Below are positions 14,801 to 26,700 of a stretch of DNA of 64,000 bases, piece after piece. The DNA is from Lingula anatina. Its lineage: Eukaryota > Brachiopoda > Lingulata > Lingulida > Lingulidae. The number at the start of each line of letters is the position of its first letter. Positions within the stretch are counted from its first letter, which is position 1. The stretch lies in the NCBI RefSeq assembly GCF_001039355.2, contig NW_019775530.1, forward strand, positions 157,121 to 221,120, written 5' to 3'. Both the position numbers and the translations under genes were made by a program. The notes under the pieces are model-generated. The model searched no databases. It saw only the letters and a program-made list of their open reading frames with translations, and was not told the DNA's origin.

Positions 14801-17800
14801 AGAAGCATCAGGTGTATATCAGTCCAAAAAAGCTCAAATGCTCTTACAACAACTGGACTTCTGATAAACATACTAAGGCTTACAAAATCACTTCTGTTTT
14901 ATTCAACTAATCTCAATACAAATATATGTACACAAAATGGCAGAGGATGGGACATTTGGGCCACCATTAGTATAAATATCGAGGCCAAGGCTCTGATGGA
15001 CAAATACCTACAGTAAAATTAGAACCCCCCTGGCTCATGATAAGATTCCCCAGATCCCCACAGGACCTTGAGAAACAAAGAAGACCAGCGGCAGAAACTT
15101 GAAGATTCGAGTGAGCCGTATCTTTACGATCAAAACAGAAAACAAGTGTTAATGACAGCGTCTGATAAAATTCCCAAGGTTTTTATAGTGACACGGCCAA
15201 GGACAGATAAGATGCATCATCTGGACTTTCAGACACACAAATGAAATGTCAGCAATTCTCTGTGGGTTTGTATAAAGAGGTAACAGAATGTCATTGCTAT
15301 GTCTCCGGAGAGTAACCAACTTCATTACAAGGTGGGGCTCTAATGTAATCCAATTAACACTGGAAAAAAAAAAGCTTGGAAGCCTAGACAAGAAAACAGG
15401 TTTTGTATGACATAAACAACATACATCCAATAATTCAGGTTTAATACAAACATCCTTCAATCATTCTTAAAATGGGGAGATGAGTGTTTTTGTTCACAAA
15501 ATATAATGAAACAGATCTTGTAGTATAATGACAAAATATAAGACTAGATTCTTTATCTGAATGATTTGTCCTGGGATAAACAGAAGTAATAAATCTTAAA
15601 AGTTGATATACAAGTAGAACAGAATACCTGCAAGCAAAACTTTTGCAACAACCTGTCGTTTCAGCCATTATCATTACAAAAGAAGGATTTTAATTCATAC
15701 AATCACCCAGCCACCATTTTTATTTACACTGCAGTCAAGTAATCCAAATAGTTCAAATTTCAAAATCAATCGTCTTACAGTGTGTATAAACTATTCAATA
15801 AATAAATTAAGAATTTTCAAATTAACCACCCGTAGGTACAACTTCTCACCTTTTTACAAAATTCCACAATTTGGCTGCCGTCCTTGAGGCAGTCGGTATC
15901 CCTGTCAGCGACCCATCCCTTCTTTGTCTTGTACATGGCCGCTTTGTTACACAGAAATGCCACCATAGGCTCATGTTTTCCACTCTGCTTGTCAACCACA
16001 TTGATGTTCACAAGGGCCTGGAGAATGAAGAATTAAAGAAATAAAATAATAATAATGTTGCTTGTAACAAAGATTCCCTTAAATATTTCAAATTAAGATC
16101 AAATTTGAGATATATCAATCAATGGTGTATGTTTCAAAAATGTTTTCTTATTTTGTGTTCTTCAGCATTCAAGAGAATCATAAGACAAGAGTTCCGTAAG
16201 TGCTAATTGGGTACATCTGCACAAATCAGAACATGTAACCTTCTAATCTTTTAATTTTTTTTTTAAACCCTGTCGTATTACAGGTTTGAACAAAATCACT
16301 TAAATGAGTGGAAATGGTTGTATAAATTACGACCCAACTGACGATCCAAGCCAATGACCGATGGCCGAATCAGCTTCTCCCTTTCGTAAATATACAAACT
16401 GGCAATACCTCTGTGAGAGTCGCAGTGTCCAAACAGATTAAACGATTTCTAAGTGGCCCCACATCTGCCTCCCTCCCACAGCAATGTGAGGAATGTGAGA
16501 GATCTAAGTACAGTGTGTACTCATGTGAAAACAAAGAACTCCACATACTTACTAACTCAGTGTTTTGGGTAAGATTGACAATTGGTTAAACAAAGAGGTT
16601 CTAGACATATTTGCCAAAGTTATTGAAACCATCAGCAGTATTTTTTATTGTCAATGCATATGGTGTTATCTTGAAGACTACGATGAGGCTTTGACAGCAG
16701 GCGTGTTTTTCCTTAATATTTTTTATCGGTAAAGTATCCTAAACATTATCTTTATTTAATGATAAAAACCCAAAGAAAATGTAAATGTGTTATCAGTTGT
16801 ATCTTAATACCACAAAGACATTTCCTGGCATCGCTCTCCTCTAATATTTCACTTGAATACCACAGGAACCAAAGGTCCCAACACAAATATAACTTGACAG
16901 AATGTAAAAGAAATAAGTTCCCTTAATAACTTCACCTAAATTCCAATTATTTCTCATCAAAACATGCAAAAGCTTCAGACTCTAACTGGCAAAGCAAGGG
17001 TATAAATGACATAACAGGTTTCTATCCACCTGTAAATACCTTTCCACCTTTGCCCCTCTCCAGTTGACTCAGTATCTGGCAATATTTACACAGCCCAGAT
17101 TCATTATATAGACAACAACCATGTTTTAGTACCCTGTGCCTAATAATAGCACAGGGGCACAGATTTCATCATAAATATTCAGATATGACATTAATTGGAC
17201 CTAAAGGGTTAAAGTATTGGGGGTTGGGGGAGGTCTAATTTTCTTCGTTACTCCACAATTCTAGCAAAAAAATTAAGGACTGATCTGTACATATCTCTAC
17301 TTATTTTGCCCCATTTAAGGGGTTCTGAGACTAATGCTTATTATTTTTTATTGCCTCCATTTAATTTTTCAATTTCCATAAAAAAAATCATACAAACTTC
17401 TGATTCTTTTAAACAATTTCTTAGGTAATTTGCATATAAATTGTAACTCTTATATCAATGTAAGAAACAAATTCTGCATGACAGACAAAACCAAATATAT
17501 CTGACATAATATCTTGTCATGTAGTTATAAAGCCATACAGTAACCACACACAATTGCTTTCATGGCTTCTCATTTTTCTTTTCTATACTGATAAAAATCT
17601 ATCTAGCTGGGTTTCTCTTGTTAATCCCAGCATTGTACCACATCAAAATATTGAAACAACAGAAGAAAACAATGCGTTGAATCACATCCTCATTCTTTCT
17701 CTCCAATATTCACTGAATCAAAGAAAAGTCAGCCCCAACATGCCATGAACATCGATTTCTCCGATGAGCCATAAAGGGCATCGTGTATAAATGTTTTAAA

Positions 17801-20554
17801 AGCTAATTCTGCACAAAGAGACATCAGAGCAGTCTGTCCCACAAACTGAAAACCCTTTTGTTCGGTGAATCTATATCAGTTCTATACAAGTTCCATCACT
17901 TTGAAAACCTCCGAGGCACCAACCTGATGAGTAATACCTTTTGATTGATCATGACAGGCCTTGTGTCTCCATTTCTGAGATCAATTAAACAACCAATGCT
18001 TCACAGGAAATGTCTCTGCAGCACTAACTAGGATCAGGCTTGCAAAACACGTTTACCAGATGCCTGGGATATGTAGAATTGGCAATAAAAAAATCAAAAC
18101 AAAAAATTAATAAATGAAATAGTCTAACAAAATTAACATTGCTTTTTGACTGAAAATTTTGATTTGCCTTAAAGTTGACTTATAGCAGGCATTTCAGTAT
18201 GAAAATGGCACGTTTCAAGAGGGCAGGAGGGTGTTCGGTATCCATCCTTCATAATGATCAACGAACAGTTAAAAGTTTTGATCATCAGGTAAATGTAAAA
18301 AAAAAAAAAAAAAATCCAAACGTTTTCTGTGCTTTTTTTTTTTTTTTGACTGGCTATTTATTGAAGATGACTGGTCTTCAAATTGTTGCTGGACATGGGT
18401 CAGTCACTAACCACAATTTTCTGTCGGACCAAGAAAATATTTTCTGTCATGAACATCAGAAACAACAGCTTCAGCATATTTGAGACTATCTCATCAACCT
18501 TTAGAGGAATGTCCTTAATAACCTGTATATAATACACCAGACAAATCCTGTAATTTTCCAGAGGCAACAAACCTGTATAGTAAGTATGCCACAAAATATC
18601 TACGGACTCTGTGTGAGCTTGGAAAACAGGTCTTTATTTAGGTCAGTGAAGATTTAGCTCCAAGGCAGCTATTTCTTTTTAGTACTGGCCAGTTTGTGAC
18701 GGCTTGAGGGGCATACTGGACATCTGTCACTTGGGACCTGGGGTCTTATTTGTCTCCTTTGTATCTGGGACTTTACATATATAGCAAATGCAGGTATTTC
18801 TGACAATACAAGACCATATGCTTTCACTGTGTCTGGCACTAGATATTGTAATACTATGTCTAACAATGAATATTTATCTATACCTTTGCGGATGAACAGT
18901 ATTTATACTCTATTATTATCACTGCTGACAATGAATATTTATGCTTATTTTATCTTATTAATATTCTATTCCTACACTGTTTTATAATGAATGCCCCTAT
19001 GCTCATAACAACATGTCCTCAATCATGGATCTAAAGTAATAAAATATAAATTAGTTGACAGAAAAGTACCTTTATGGCCAGTGAATTTTATGGTTATAAG
19101 ATTGTACATGAAATAATGTGGCAGTTTTAAGACAGTGGCCAGATTTTGTGCACAGCAAACTCATTTCCTTCTTATAGATGCAATAACAAGACATATTTAC
19201 ATATTTTGGCTAAGCTCTAAATCATGGACTGTGTTTCCTTAATTAAAACATCCAAGGTCAAAACATAATGGATTGCCTTGTAATAATGTTGTACTGTTGG
19301 TTCATTGGGCTCTGTTAATAACACCATGCCTCATAATTATGTGCGTTTAAGGCAAGGAAATCACCCAAGTCACAAAGCAATATTGGAAATGGTCTTCCTG
19401 TGTCTAGAAAATTCATGTTGCCAAGAAAACAATTGAAATTATATGCAGAATTATTCAAGAAATCAAGTCTGGGAGAAAAGCCGAATGCACGCATCATTTC
19501 ATCGACACGGTGACTAAGTTCTTGCAAAGCATAGGTTGATCTCTTGAGTGGCAATAGACAGAAATGAATCACAACATAAATCTAAGATGTGAAACCTCAC
19601 TCCCAGTGTGAACATGGTAGCCTTAATGGCAACAGCCACTATGTACATTTCATAATCCATCTCTTTCCTGTCCAAGTTTTATTGCTCTTAAGTGTATTAT
19701 AGAATTCAATAAAATCAATAAGTTATTCAAGAATTTATGGGCAAGAATAAAGAATTCACTGCATTATCACTAGTTCCATCAAACATTTTAGGATGTAGGA
19801 AATAAAAGCAATATTCAATCAACTCTTTACTTCTTCAAGGGACAGGGACCCCAAGGTTCTCCCTGTGTTGGATTGACTGATCTATTGGCTCTATTTTGAT
19901 AAAAGGGTGGCTTATAAGTAATACATATAGTTTAAAATCAATTTGAGACATACAGACCTTCTGATTTTGTGATATTTCTTGTTGACAACCGAAAAGGGGC
20001 AATTTTTCTTTTTCTTTCTATTACAGACATCTCCTTTATGGACTATTAACACAGAAACAACGTGAACTTCTGAAACTTTGAAGCATTGTATTATGAAGAT
20101 GACATAGAAGCATGTGACAAACAGGTACAATGCAAAATCAACATGAAAATGAGACCCGAACATGATAAAAGAAAAGTTGGTCACAGTCCAAATTCCAACT
20201 TCGCCGTGTAACATTGGGTCAGGACATCTTACGTCTCTCTTTTATATTTAAAGTTCAAGAAGTTTCCAGACGAAGTTTTTTTCGGCAATCAACAATTCCA
20301 CACCCAAGAAATGTGAATGAAAGCTACGACTGAAATACAAAGAACCGACTCAGGTCAAAATTCACGACTTTCGGCACAGATTTCTGCGAGGTCACCAACC
20401 CAATGCACTAGAACTATGCCCCGCCATCTTGAAAATAATCAATGCCTCTCTGGCCTAAGAAAATGAAGATTTTACCTACCTCAACGTAAGCCTGGCAAAC
20501 AGTGAACGCCCAAACGGCAACAAGTAGCACCACTGGACCAATTTTAGGCCCCAT
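2607..20554 (-). CDS. APP: Amyloid precursor protein family (APP/APPL) gene, 5' part (exons 1-3), continues beyond left edge
   Basis: Exons read on the minus strand are 20554-20480, 16017-15850 and 2739-2607 (75, 168 and 133 nt, 125 codons plus 1 nt). All have GT/AG borders, and the two internal joins are phase 0. Exon 1 encodes an ATG and a hydrophobic signal peptide ending in a VCQAYVE-like stretch. Exons 2 and 3 encode the E1 growth-factor-like domain: the APP-typical [47 protein letters not shown] and PFKCLG blocks, with all six expected cysteines. APP proteins are type I membrane proteins involved in adhesion and synapse biology; that role is family knowledge. The copper-binding domain, E2 and transmembrane exons are not in the window, so the gene must extend left. 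Intron 1 is 4.5 kb and intron 2 is 13.1 kb, the latter carrying the tandem duplication. Identification is by recognition of conserved blocks, not by a search. Confidence 0.9.
2841..2894. repeat. (TG)n microsatellite followed by poly-G
   Basis: TG repeat with one interruption at 2841-2881, then 13 G at 2882-2894, inside APP intron 2. Confidence 0.95.
3411..8846. repeat. Tandem duplication copy 1 (APP intron 2)
   Basis: From TTGTAGAATCCCTCTCATCT at 3411 to ACATACTAAGGCTT ending near 8846, the sequence is repeated in order at 9181-14881. The initial offset is 5770 bp. By eye the copies differ by scattered substitutions and small indels (a few per cent), so they are recent or allelic. No coding exon of APP lies inside either copy, and the short ORFs on it are mirrored in copy 2 without preserved coding structure. 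Confidence 0.95.
8847..9180 (-). other. Unrelated spacer between duplication copies: promoter-like DNA plus possible first exon of an unknown gene, with an N
   Basis: These 334 bp match neither the left flank of copy 1 nor the right flank of copy 2. An ambiguous base lies at 8855. On the minus strand an open frame runs from about 9106 into the N. A possible ATG at 9022 starts [15 protein letters not shown], the frame then contains [14 protein letters not shown], and GTAGTA or GTATAC could serve as splice donors before the N. Upstream is CpG-rich DNA with a perfect GTCACGTGAC palindrome (9155-9164) and CGGAAGT (9150-9156), which looks like a compact promoter. I do not recognise the protein. 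It may be a chimeric assembly join or a genuine insertion. Confidence 0.45.
9181..14881. repeat. Tandem duplication copy 2 (APP intron 2)
   Basis: Second copy of 3411-8846. It is longer by about 265 bp. That comes mainly from an extra ~51 bp near 10516-10566 and a ~230-bp TIR-bearing insertion at about 13599-13832, plus poly-T and other small indels. The copy ends at AAGGCTT, after which it continues into single-copy intron towards APP exon 2. Confidence 0.95.
13599..13832. mobile_element. Small MITE-like insertion with imperfect terminal inverted repeats, present only in duplication copy 2
   Basis: Copy 1 (about 7752-7770) runs straight from the AGCAATGGCA block to the AAGTGACTGCC block, whereas copy 2 carries ~230 extra bases there. 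The left end contains CCATAGATTTTAGATCGATC and the right end reads, in reverse complement, CCATAGATTAGATCGACCTA. The result is an imperfect TIR of about 35 bp with GATCGATCTA-type motifs. No open frame. The target-site duplication is unclear. The family is not recognised. Confidence 0.65.
16018..20479. other. APP intron 1
   Basis: 4.5 kb of AT-rich intron. There are several homopolymer runs (for example poly-A near 18298 and poly-T near 18332) and short ORFs without splice or family support. I see no exon, RNA gene or transposon termini that I can defend. Confidence 0.6.
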
Positions 20555-20639
20555 TTTTAGGAATGTAGCTCCTTTAAACACGAATATGCCTCCTAAGTCG
20601 GTCTTCCTGTTCGATATCTAGCTGTTGTTCGAGCCTCCA

Positions 20640-20720
20640 AATCAAGATATGCAAATAGGGAGCATGACGTCATGTAGTTGCTCAGGGCTTTGTAAAACCG
20701 TCTCTGATTGGGCCACTGAA
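20640..20720 (-). promoter_or_regulatory. Putative APP-family promoter motifs
   Basis: About 100-155 bp upstream of the APP start codon are a perfect cAMP-response palindrome TGACGTCA (20665-20672), a perfect POU octamer ATGCAAAT (20649-20656), and an ATTGG around 20706-20711 that reads as CCAAT on the gene strand. Their clustering just upstream of a first exon is suggestive. Binding is not shown. Confidence 0.45.
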
Positions 20721-21536
20721 CTAGAAAATTTTGTATTGCGCATTATAATTGGTTAAAATTTACAGGTGTGATGACACCCCACCTGTGTCTCCTAATGTGA
20801 TGTACAAAGGCAATACTTACTTACCTTTCGGACAGGAAATGACTAACTGTCGCTCTAACTTCTAATTTTCGTCTTTTTTTCCACCAAGATCCCCCACTTT
20901 CAGCAAAAGTTATGGGTCCGCTTAGAAAGTAATTTTAGGTCACACATTTGAATTTTATATCGGTAGGACTTGTGTGAAACGCCAATTTTTTATTATGTCT
21001 AAAATAATTGTTCCTTTTTGTCATGACAAAAACTCCAACATGACATCATATGTTGATAATTAACATAATCACAATTACTCACTTGATCAATAACTCGTTC
21101 TAAGGCAAAAGGGAAGTGAAGTCAGGGGCAGTTCGCGGTCGGGTTTGTGAGAAAAACTTTTAAAAACACATGTTTCTAAGATTTTTTGCATTTTGATTTT
21201 TTCGTTTTAGAAATTTGACAATTTAAGAATACAAAAATAAGTCTGCAGAGCGCGTTTAAATAGGCCTGCTTTCAATACCTAAAACAAACAAATTGTGCTG
21301 TTGAATTTCAAAGACTGTTCTTTCACTACCGTGTGCCTTTACCTTCTGTAGGCCTAATATTAATCCGTGCCGAAGACACTTAATACTTCACATCAGTCAC
21401 TCACAGTACTTATATGTCTTTGAAATATAGAAGGCTCGTTATACATGTTGGCATCAATGCCAATTTAACACTTAATCACATGCTGGCTCGCTAAATGCAA
21501 GCAGCATGACAGCAATGGTGGACCTGGGAGCTCGGA

Positions 21537-21578
21537 GTGTGTGTGCGTGTGTGTGTGTGTGTGTGGGGGGGGGGGGGG
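21537..21578. repeat. (TG)n plus poly-G microsatellite
   Basis: TG repeat at 21537-21564 with a single CG interruption, then 14 G at 21565-21578. Same TG-then-G architecture as at 2841-2894. Confidence 0.95.
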
Positions 21579-22288
21579 CGACGAGCACGTTTCCATCCCA
21601 AATATACAGTCTTGGAGCCAACTGATCGTGATATCCATCTATCCTCCCCCCCCCCCAAAAAAAAAGTATATAATAAAAGTGATTAAAAAATGAATAAAAA
21701 CAGAACAGCTTTACCAGACAAAACCAATGCATTTCCCATCTCTGTGTCGTACTACCAGTACAAATTACGCTAAAATTGTCCTTATTCGTCTACTACATTG
21801 TTTTTGTGCCTCCCTCCCCCACCCTTAGAAAAAAAACTAGCGTACTGTCATCCCATATTAAATTACCAAGAAAAAAATAAGGAAGAAAAGTCAAAATGTA
21901 AGCGCGCATGGTGTTTTCCATGACAATGTCTTCTTTCCTTTCAATCTTTACTCTCTTTGGGTTATTTTTTCACTTTGGTTGTCGTGACTTGGCGTAATCT
22001 GTGTAGTCTTTGCTAATTACATTACGCCCTAGGTTTCATTTCGTAAACAACAGACTGTTTTTATTTCTTTAAAACACGAAAATAATTCTTACGACTGTTT
22101 TGAGGTGCTCTCACCGTTCGAGTCTCCACGTCCGGAGACCAGGAATGATAAGCAGCTAATTTTGAGGTTGTTCAGCTAATTATAAGTTTTATTTAACAAC
22201 ATACATGTATTTGAAAAAAAAAATGAATGCATAAAGAAATAACCGTAATGGAATAAAAAAAAAAAACTAGGAGGGACACGCTCGCCCT

Positions 22289-22289
<1 letters not shown>

Positions 22290-22335
<46 letters not shown>
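22290..22335. repeat. (GA)n microsatellite
   Basis: About 23 uninterrupted GA units. Confidence 0.97.
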
Positions 22336-22338
<3 letters not shown>

Positions 22339-22751
22339 CCTAACTGCTAACATAGTAAACAACAAGGATTGACTATATTTTGACTCATAAAAATTTACTA
22401 CCATTTCAAACCGCTTTAAGCCATAGTTTGTCAAAATTCTTTTTATAAATATCATTTTTGTAAGCTACGTCGTCATGTCATTTCCACTTTTCGCGATCAC
22501 TTCACTAAAGCTTGTTATTGCAGTGATAACATTTCTAGCGATTCCATTATGTTGCAGTACGGTTGTCCAATTCATTTTGTGATATATTCTTTCCTCGAAT
22601 TACCTTAATGCCCATTTAATCATACGATCCACACGAGAGTAGAACGGACAGGGGACGTCGCCTATCCGTTATAGGCCTATATCAACGCGGAATACGACGA
22701 CTGGATATTTTAAAATTGCTGTAGAGGAGTTTTGGCGGAGAACCAGTCACA

Positions 22752-22919
22752 ATGAGCCTCAGCGGAGACCTAAAACGTGCTGCGAAGATTCGATACAGCT
22801 TTCGCCGTTATGTAAGAAATCGATCTTTTGGAGATGAATGCAGTGCGACCACAAATGTCATCCCAAGTTTTAAGGATTATAAAAAATGTAAAGATAAAAG
22901 GATCCATTATCCGAGATAA
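22752..22919 (+). CDS. Small ORF / possible first coding exon, unknown
   Basis: An ATG at 22752 in a good context (CACAATGAGC) opens a 55-codon frame starting MSLSGDLKRAAKIRYSFRRY and ending at TAA 22917-22919. After codon 20 (22811) there is a consensus donor GTAAGA, so this could be a 60-nt phase-0 first exon. Upstream DNA (about 22,620-22,750) is richer in CpG than its surroundings, as at a promoter. The peptide is basic and I do not recognise it. No matching downstream exon was found before the convergent BTB gene. Confidence 0.25.
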   Translation: MSLSGDLKRAAKIRYSFRRYVRNRSFGDECSATTNVIPSFKDYKKCKDKRIHYPR

Positions 22920-23704
22920 TCATTTCAAACGTTGTTTTGAAGCGCCTTTATGTGTAATAACACGCAACATCGCATGTTTATATTGGAAAAAAGGCACTCA
23001 GAATTCTATAACGTCTGGGGCGTTTTTGTGTTCAGATAATCGGTAGATTCTCGAAGATAGTTTTAGCAGATAAATATATCTTTTTCGACAGACCCAATAT
23101 AAAAATATGAGCCTTATCTCTAATAAATCATAAATGATATTGGACTCGGCTTAAACTCCTTTGTGGTCAGTCGTAGTGGAGTTCGCTCAAAATAATAATA
23201 ATAATAATAAATAAAAATAAATAAATAATTGAAGATAAAATAAAATAAATCGTGTCGGATCTTGACAAGTATTGTGTTATTTTAAAAATCCCCAAGGTTA
23301 CAATCATATTTAAGGAAATTAATGATAACTTATCACCATATCTTATGTGCAAGATTACAAATTAGCGATATTTTACCGTAAAAGATGATTTTTAATACAA
23401 TCCAATTTTCTCTAATGTTCTACGACTGTGCGACGGTCTTAATACGTGACCCCTTGTTAAAGGAGTCTAATTACGTCTGATATGCACATCAAATAAATAC
23501 ATTTGAGCCTTACTGATTTAGTGGGTCACCAGTTTTCTTAAATGCATATCGAATGTACGAGTCAATAAATGTTTCATAATAGAAATCTTACAAAATCTAT
23601 GGCTGCCTGCTGTTGAACAGAAAAAGCAAACATTTATAGCTTCGGCGATATTCACAACAAGTTATCTATCAAAATGCTAAAATAAGAAAAATTAGAATTT
23701 GACT
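22920..23704. other. Intergenic / 3' flank of the BTB zinc-finger gene
   Basis: AT-rich with an AAT-type simple repeat at about 23189-23230. It probably contains the 3' UTR of the minus-strand BTB gene. No clear minus-strand AATAAA close to the stop, so the UTR end is not placed. Confidence 0.5.
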
Positions 23705-26700
23705 TTAGGAAGCATTATGTGTTTTAATATGAGATTTGAGTGAATTAGAATGACGGAATTTCTTGTTACAAATGTCACATCCGTATGGGAAAACGTTGTC
23801 ATGAATGCGCCGATGTCTTTTGAAATTCCTGTGGTCAGAAAACCCGGCCCCACAATCCTGACATATAAATGGTTTCTCCCCCGTGTGCATTCGACGATGC
23901 GACTTCATGCTTCCCAGATGGTTAAAGGAAACGCCGCACATGTCACACATATAACTGCGCGTCTCAAAACAACTCTGCATGTGGCTTCTCAAGCCATTTG
24001 GCTGGGAAAACGTGCGCCCGCACCGTTCACATTCGTAAGGCTTTAAATCTGCATGGATCACCGCATGGCGTTCAACATTTGACGGTTTGTCCGACTTGAA
24101 ACTGCAGCCGGGAAAGACGCACTGGAACGCTTTCGGCTCGTCGTGTGCCTGTTTCATGTGCATCTTGAACTCCTTCTGTGACTCGTAATTTTTGTCGCAT
24201 GTATTACAGTGGTAGAGTTCTCCCGTGTGAGTCCGCAAGTGTCGCGTCAGTTCGCCCGGTCGCGGGTATTTCTGATGGCAGACGTGACACGTGTAGATTT
24301 CGCCGCCTTGCCTCTCGTGGGCACGCACGTGCCGCCGGTAGAGTCCAGGGCGCGAAAATGTCCGGTTGCATAGATCACAACGTATGGTTGAAGCTGTCTC
24401 TTTTCTCTTTTTCCTCTTCTTGGGTGGTCCTTTAACATCGTTTTTCCTCTGTCTCTCACCCACAGCACCAGTTGGAGAAGTTTTATCTTTACCCGTCCTT
24501 GGTGTGCTATCTTTCTGAAGCGCTTGCTCTTTTTCTGCAGAGTTATTAGCTTGAATTTTTATCTTGTGTGGTTTTGATTTCTTCCTCTTACCCTGTGAAT
24601 CTCCACCTGCCACTGATTCTATCACTACATTAGACTTGGCTGTTGATTGGTCTACCTGATCAACAGACATGACCACTTCATGAGAAATTACATTTGATTG
24701 GTCCATGCCTGACTGAGGCTCATGGTCTGCATAAGAGGTGGAGGTTGACTGGTCTTTTCTTTCTGGTTGCTTAGAAACAATATGAGAATTTGGAGCTGAT
24801 TGGTCTATTTCTACAACAGGTTCAGGAATTGCATGAGTTACAGCTGCAGCTTGGTCAGTTTCAGGGGAAGCATGAAACTGTTGAGTGTTTCCATGGAAAC
24901 CATCTTCTTGATCATCATCAGAGCTGAGGATTTCTGGTCCCCTTGTCGCAGTTTCCCTATCAAAAACTAGAGTCCTCTGCCGGACCTGGCCATCTGCCTG
25001 ACAAACCTCTTCCTGCAGCTGACATATTTCTCTTGGCTCTGAAGGCTGCTCAACTAACTGCTGCTGGTGAATCTCTTGTGAAGACACAGGTTTTGGCACC
25101 ATGTTTTCAGCCCGTATTGCCTCGATAAGACGACTGGTCTCTTTATCTCGTACTTCAGGATTGGGATGAAATTCTGTCTGTGATGCTAGTGTTCTGTCTT
25201 GGATTATTCCTGGTGGCGGTTGCCTGGCTGTAGATGGGATCATCCTGAGACCCCCTGCAGTCTCTATACCAGAGGCGGCGCCACCTAGGACAGCAGCATG
25301 CTGATCAACTGCCTTCTGCTCACTCATTTTCTGTAGTGCAGTTGTCAGAAGATTGTATGTGTATGCATCTAATGCACTGGAAAATGGTTGCACTTTTGAA
25401 GCCACTGCTCTTGAACCTGCTGGTGGCCTAGAACCTTGACCCTGACCTGGGCCATGACCTTGGTTATATCCAGTTGCCATGGCAGCAGTTGGAGTCCCAT
25501 CACCTAAGGTGTTCATCATCTCTGACTGGTTGTTTTGAAAAGATTCAATCACCTTCAAATAGTCCTCAATCAAGTTGGTATCAACGGAAGGCCCTTGACT
25601 TGGGTTCACCATGGCAACATGGCTGTTACCCGTAACCATGGTTACAGGTGGAAATGCAGCAGATGGGGCAAACATTCCTGCTGGACGTCCAGAATAACCA
25701 GAAAATCCTGTAGAAATCACAAAAAGAACCTAATTTAATTAGATGAACTTAACATGTGTGCCAATATTCCAACTTGAGTGATTTAAGTTATTGCACAACT
25801 TACATAAAGATTATTTTACCATAGCAGAGTATAATCATGGACCCAAAGATCTCTACTTAGAGGTCTAAAATTTGACCAATACCTGCAGGTGGTAAATTCC
25901 ATGCGGGATTACCAGCCATCCCTCGGTCAGTGAGAGATCTCAGATGTTCTACACAGGCTTTCTCTACATTGGCCATATCTAGATACTGGGCAGCAGTCAG
26001 CACATCATATGCATAAGCTGGTTCTACCTTCAGTTTACCTGTAATGTATAATTTTGTATACTATGATAACATATGTCATTTATATAACAGTATCAATACG
26101 CTTACCAGTATCAGTGTCATTTCAAATGTCTACTATAAACACCCATAATTTTTAAAGGGTAAAAATTGGTAATATACTAATACATCATACAGATTATTTT
26201 TTCTTCATATTAGCAATCATTTGTCATTAATGTGATGTCAGTTTTTATTACCAATATATAATAAATTTAAAATAAAAAAAGTGGTTTAAAAATTCTTCAC
26301 AAACATGGAATTTACAGGAAACATATTGAATTAAAATCATTTCAACATGTTCCCATAGTCATAACACTTACAAAGCTCTTCTATACCTACCTGTGTACAC
26401 ATAATCAATGATGGTACGGAATGCATTAAACGTGACATCCCGCAGGGTGAGGACATTAGAACACTCCTGACGCATGCCATACAGCATGCTCTGTAACTTC
26501 TGACTGAAGGCAGCCAAGATACACTTGTGTAGCCTAAAATCGTAATCTTCCACTCTCACTATGACATCGCAGAAGGCACCGTACTGTAGCTGGCGCTGCA
26601 GCTGTTCCAGCAGTGTCTGACCGTGATGCGTGAAGCTCTGGACATATGGCGGGAGACCCACGTTGGCTGGGATGGATGGAGGGGGCGGTGGGGGGCCAAG

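Larger units (their letters stand above)
20555..22751. other. Intergenic, APP 5' flank
   Basis: Beyond the APP promoter motifs I see two microsatellites, a TG/G tract at 21537-21578 and a GA tract at 22290-22335, and otherwise no gene. The poly-C/poly-A run at about 21645-21665 sits between AT-rich stretches. Confidence 0.6.

Noticed and set aside
19315-19572. 85-codon minus-strand ORF in APP intron 1
   Set aside because: No splice sites, family blocks or duplicate copy support it; it is inside a large intron of the same strand's APP gene.
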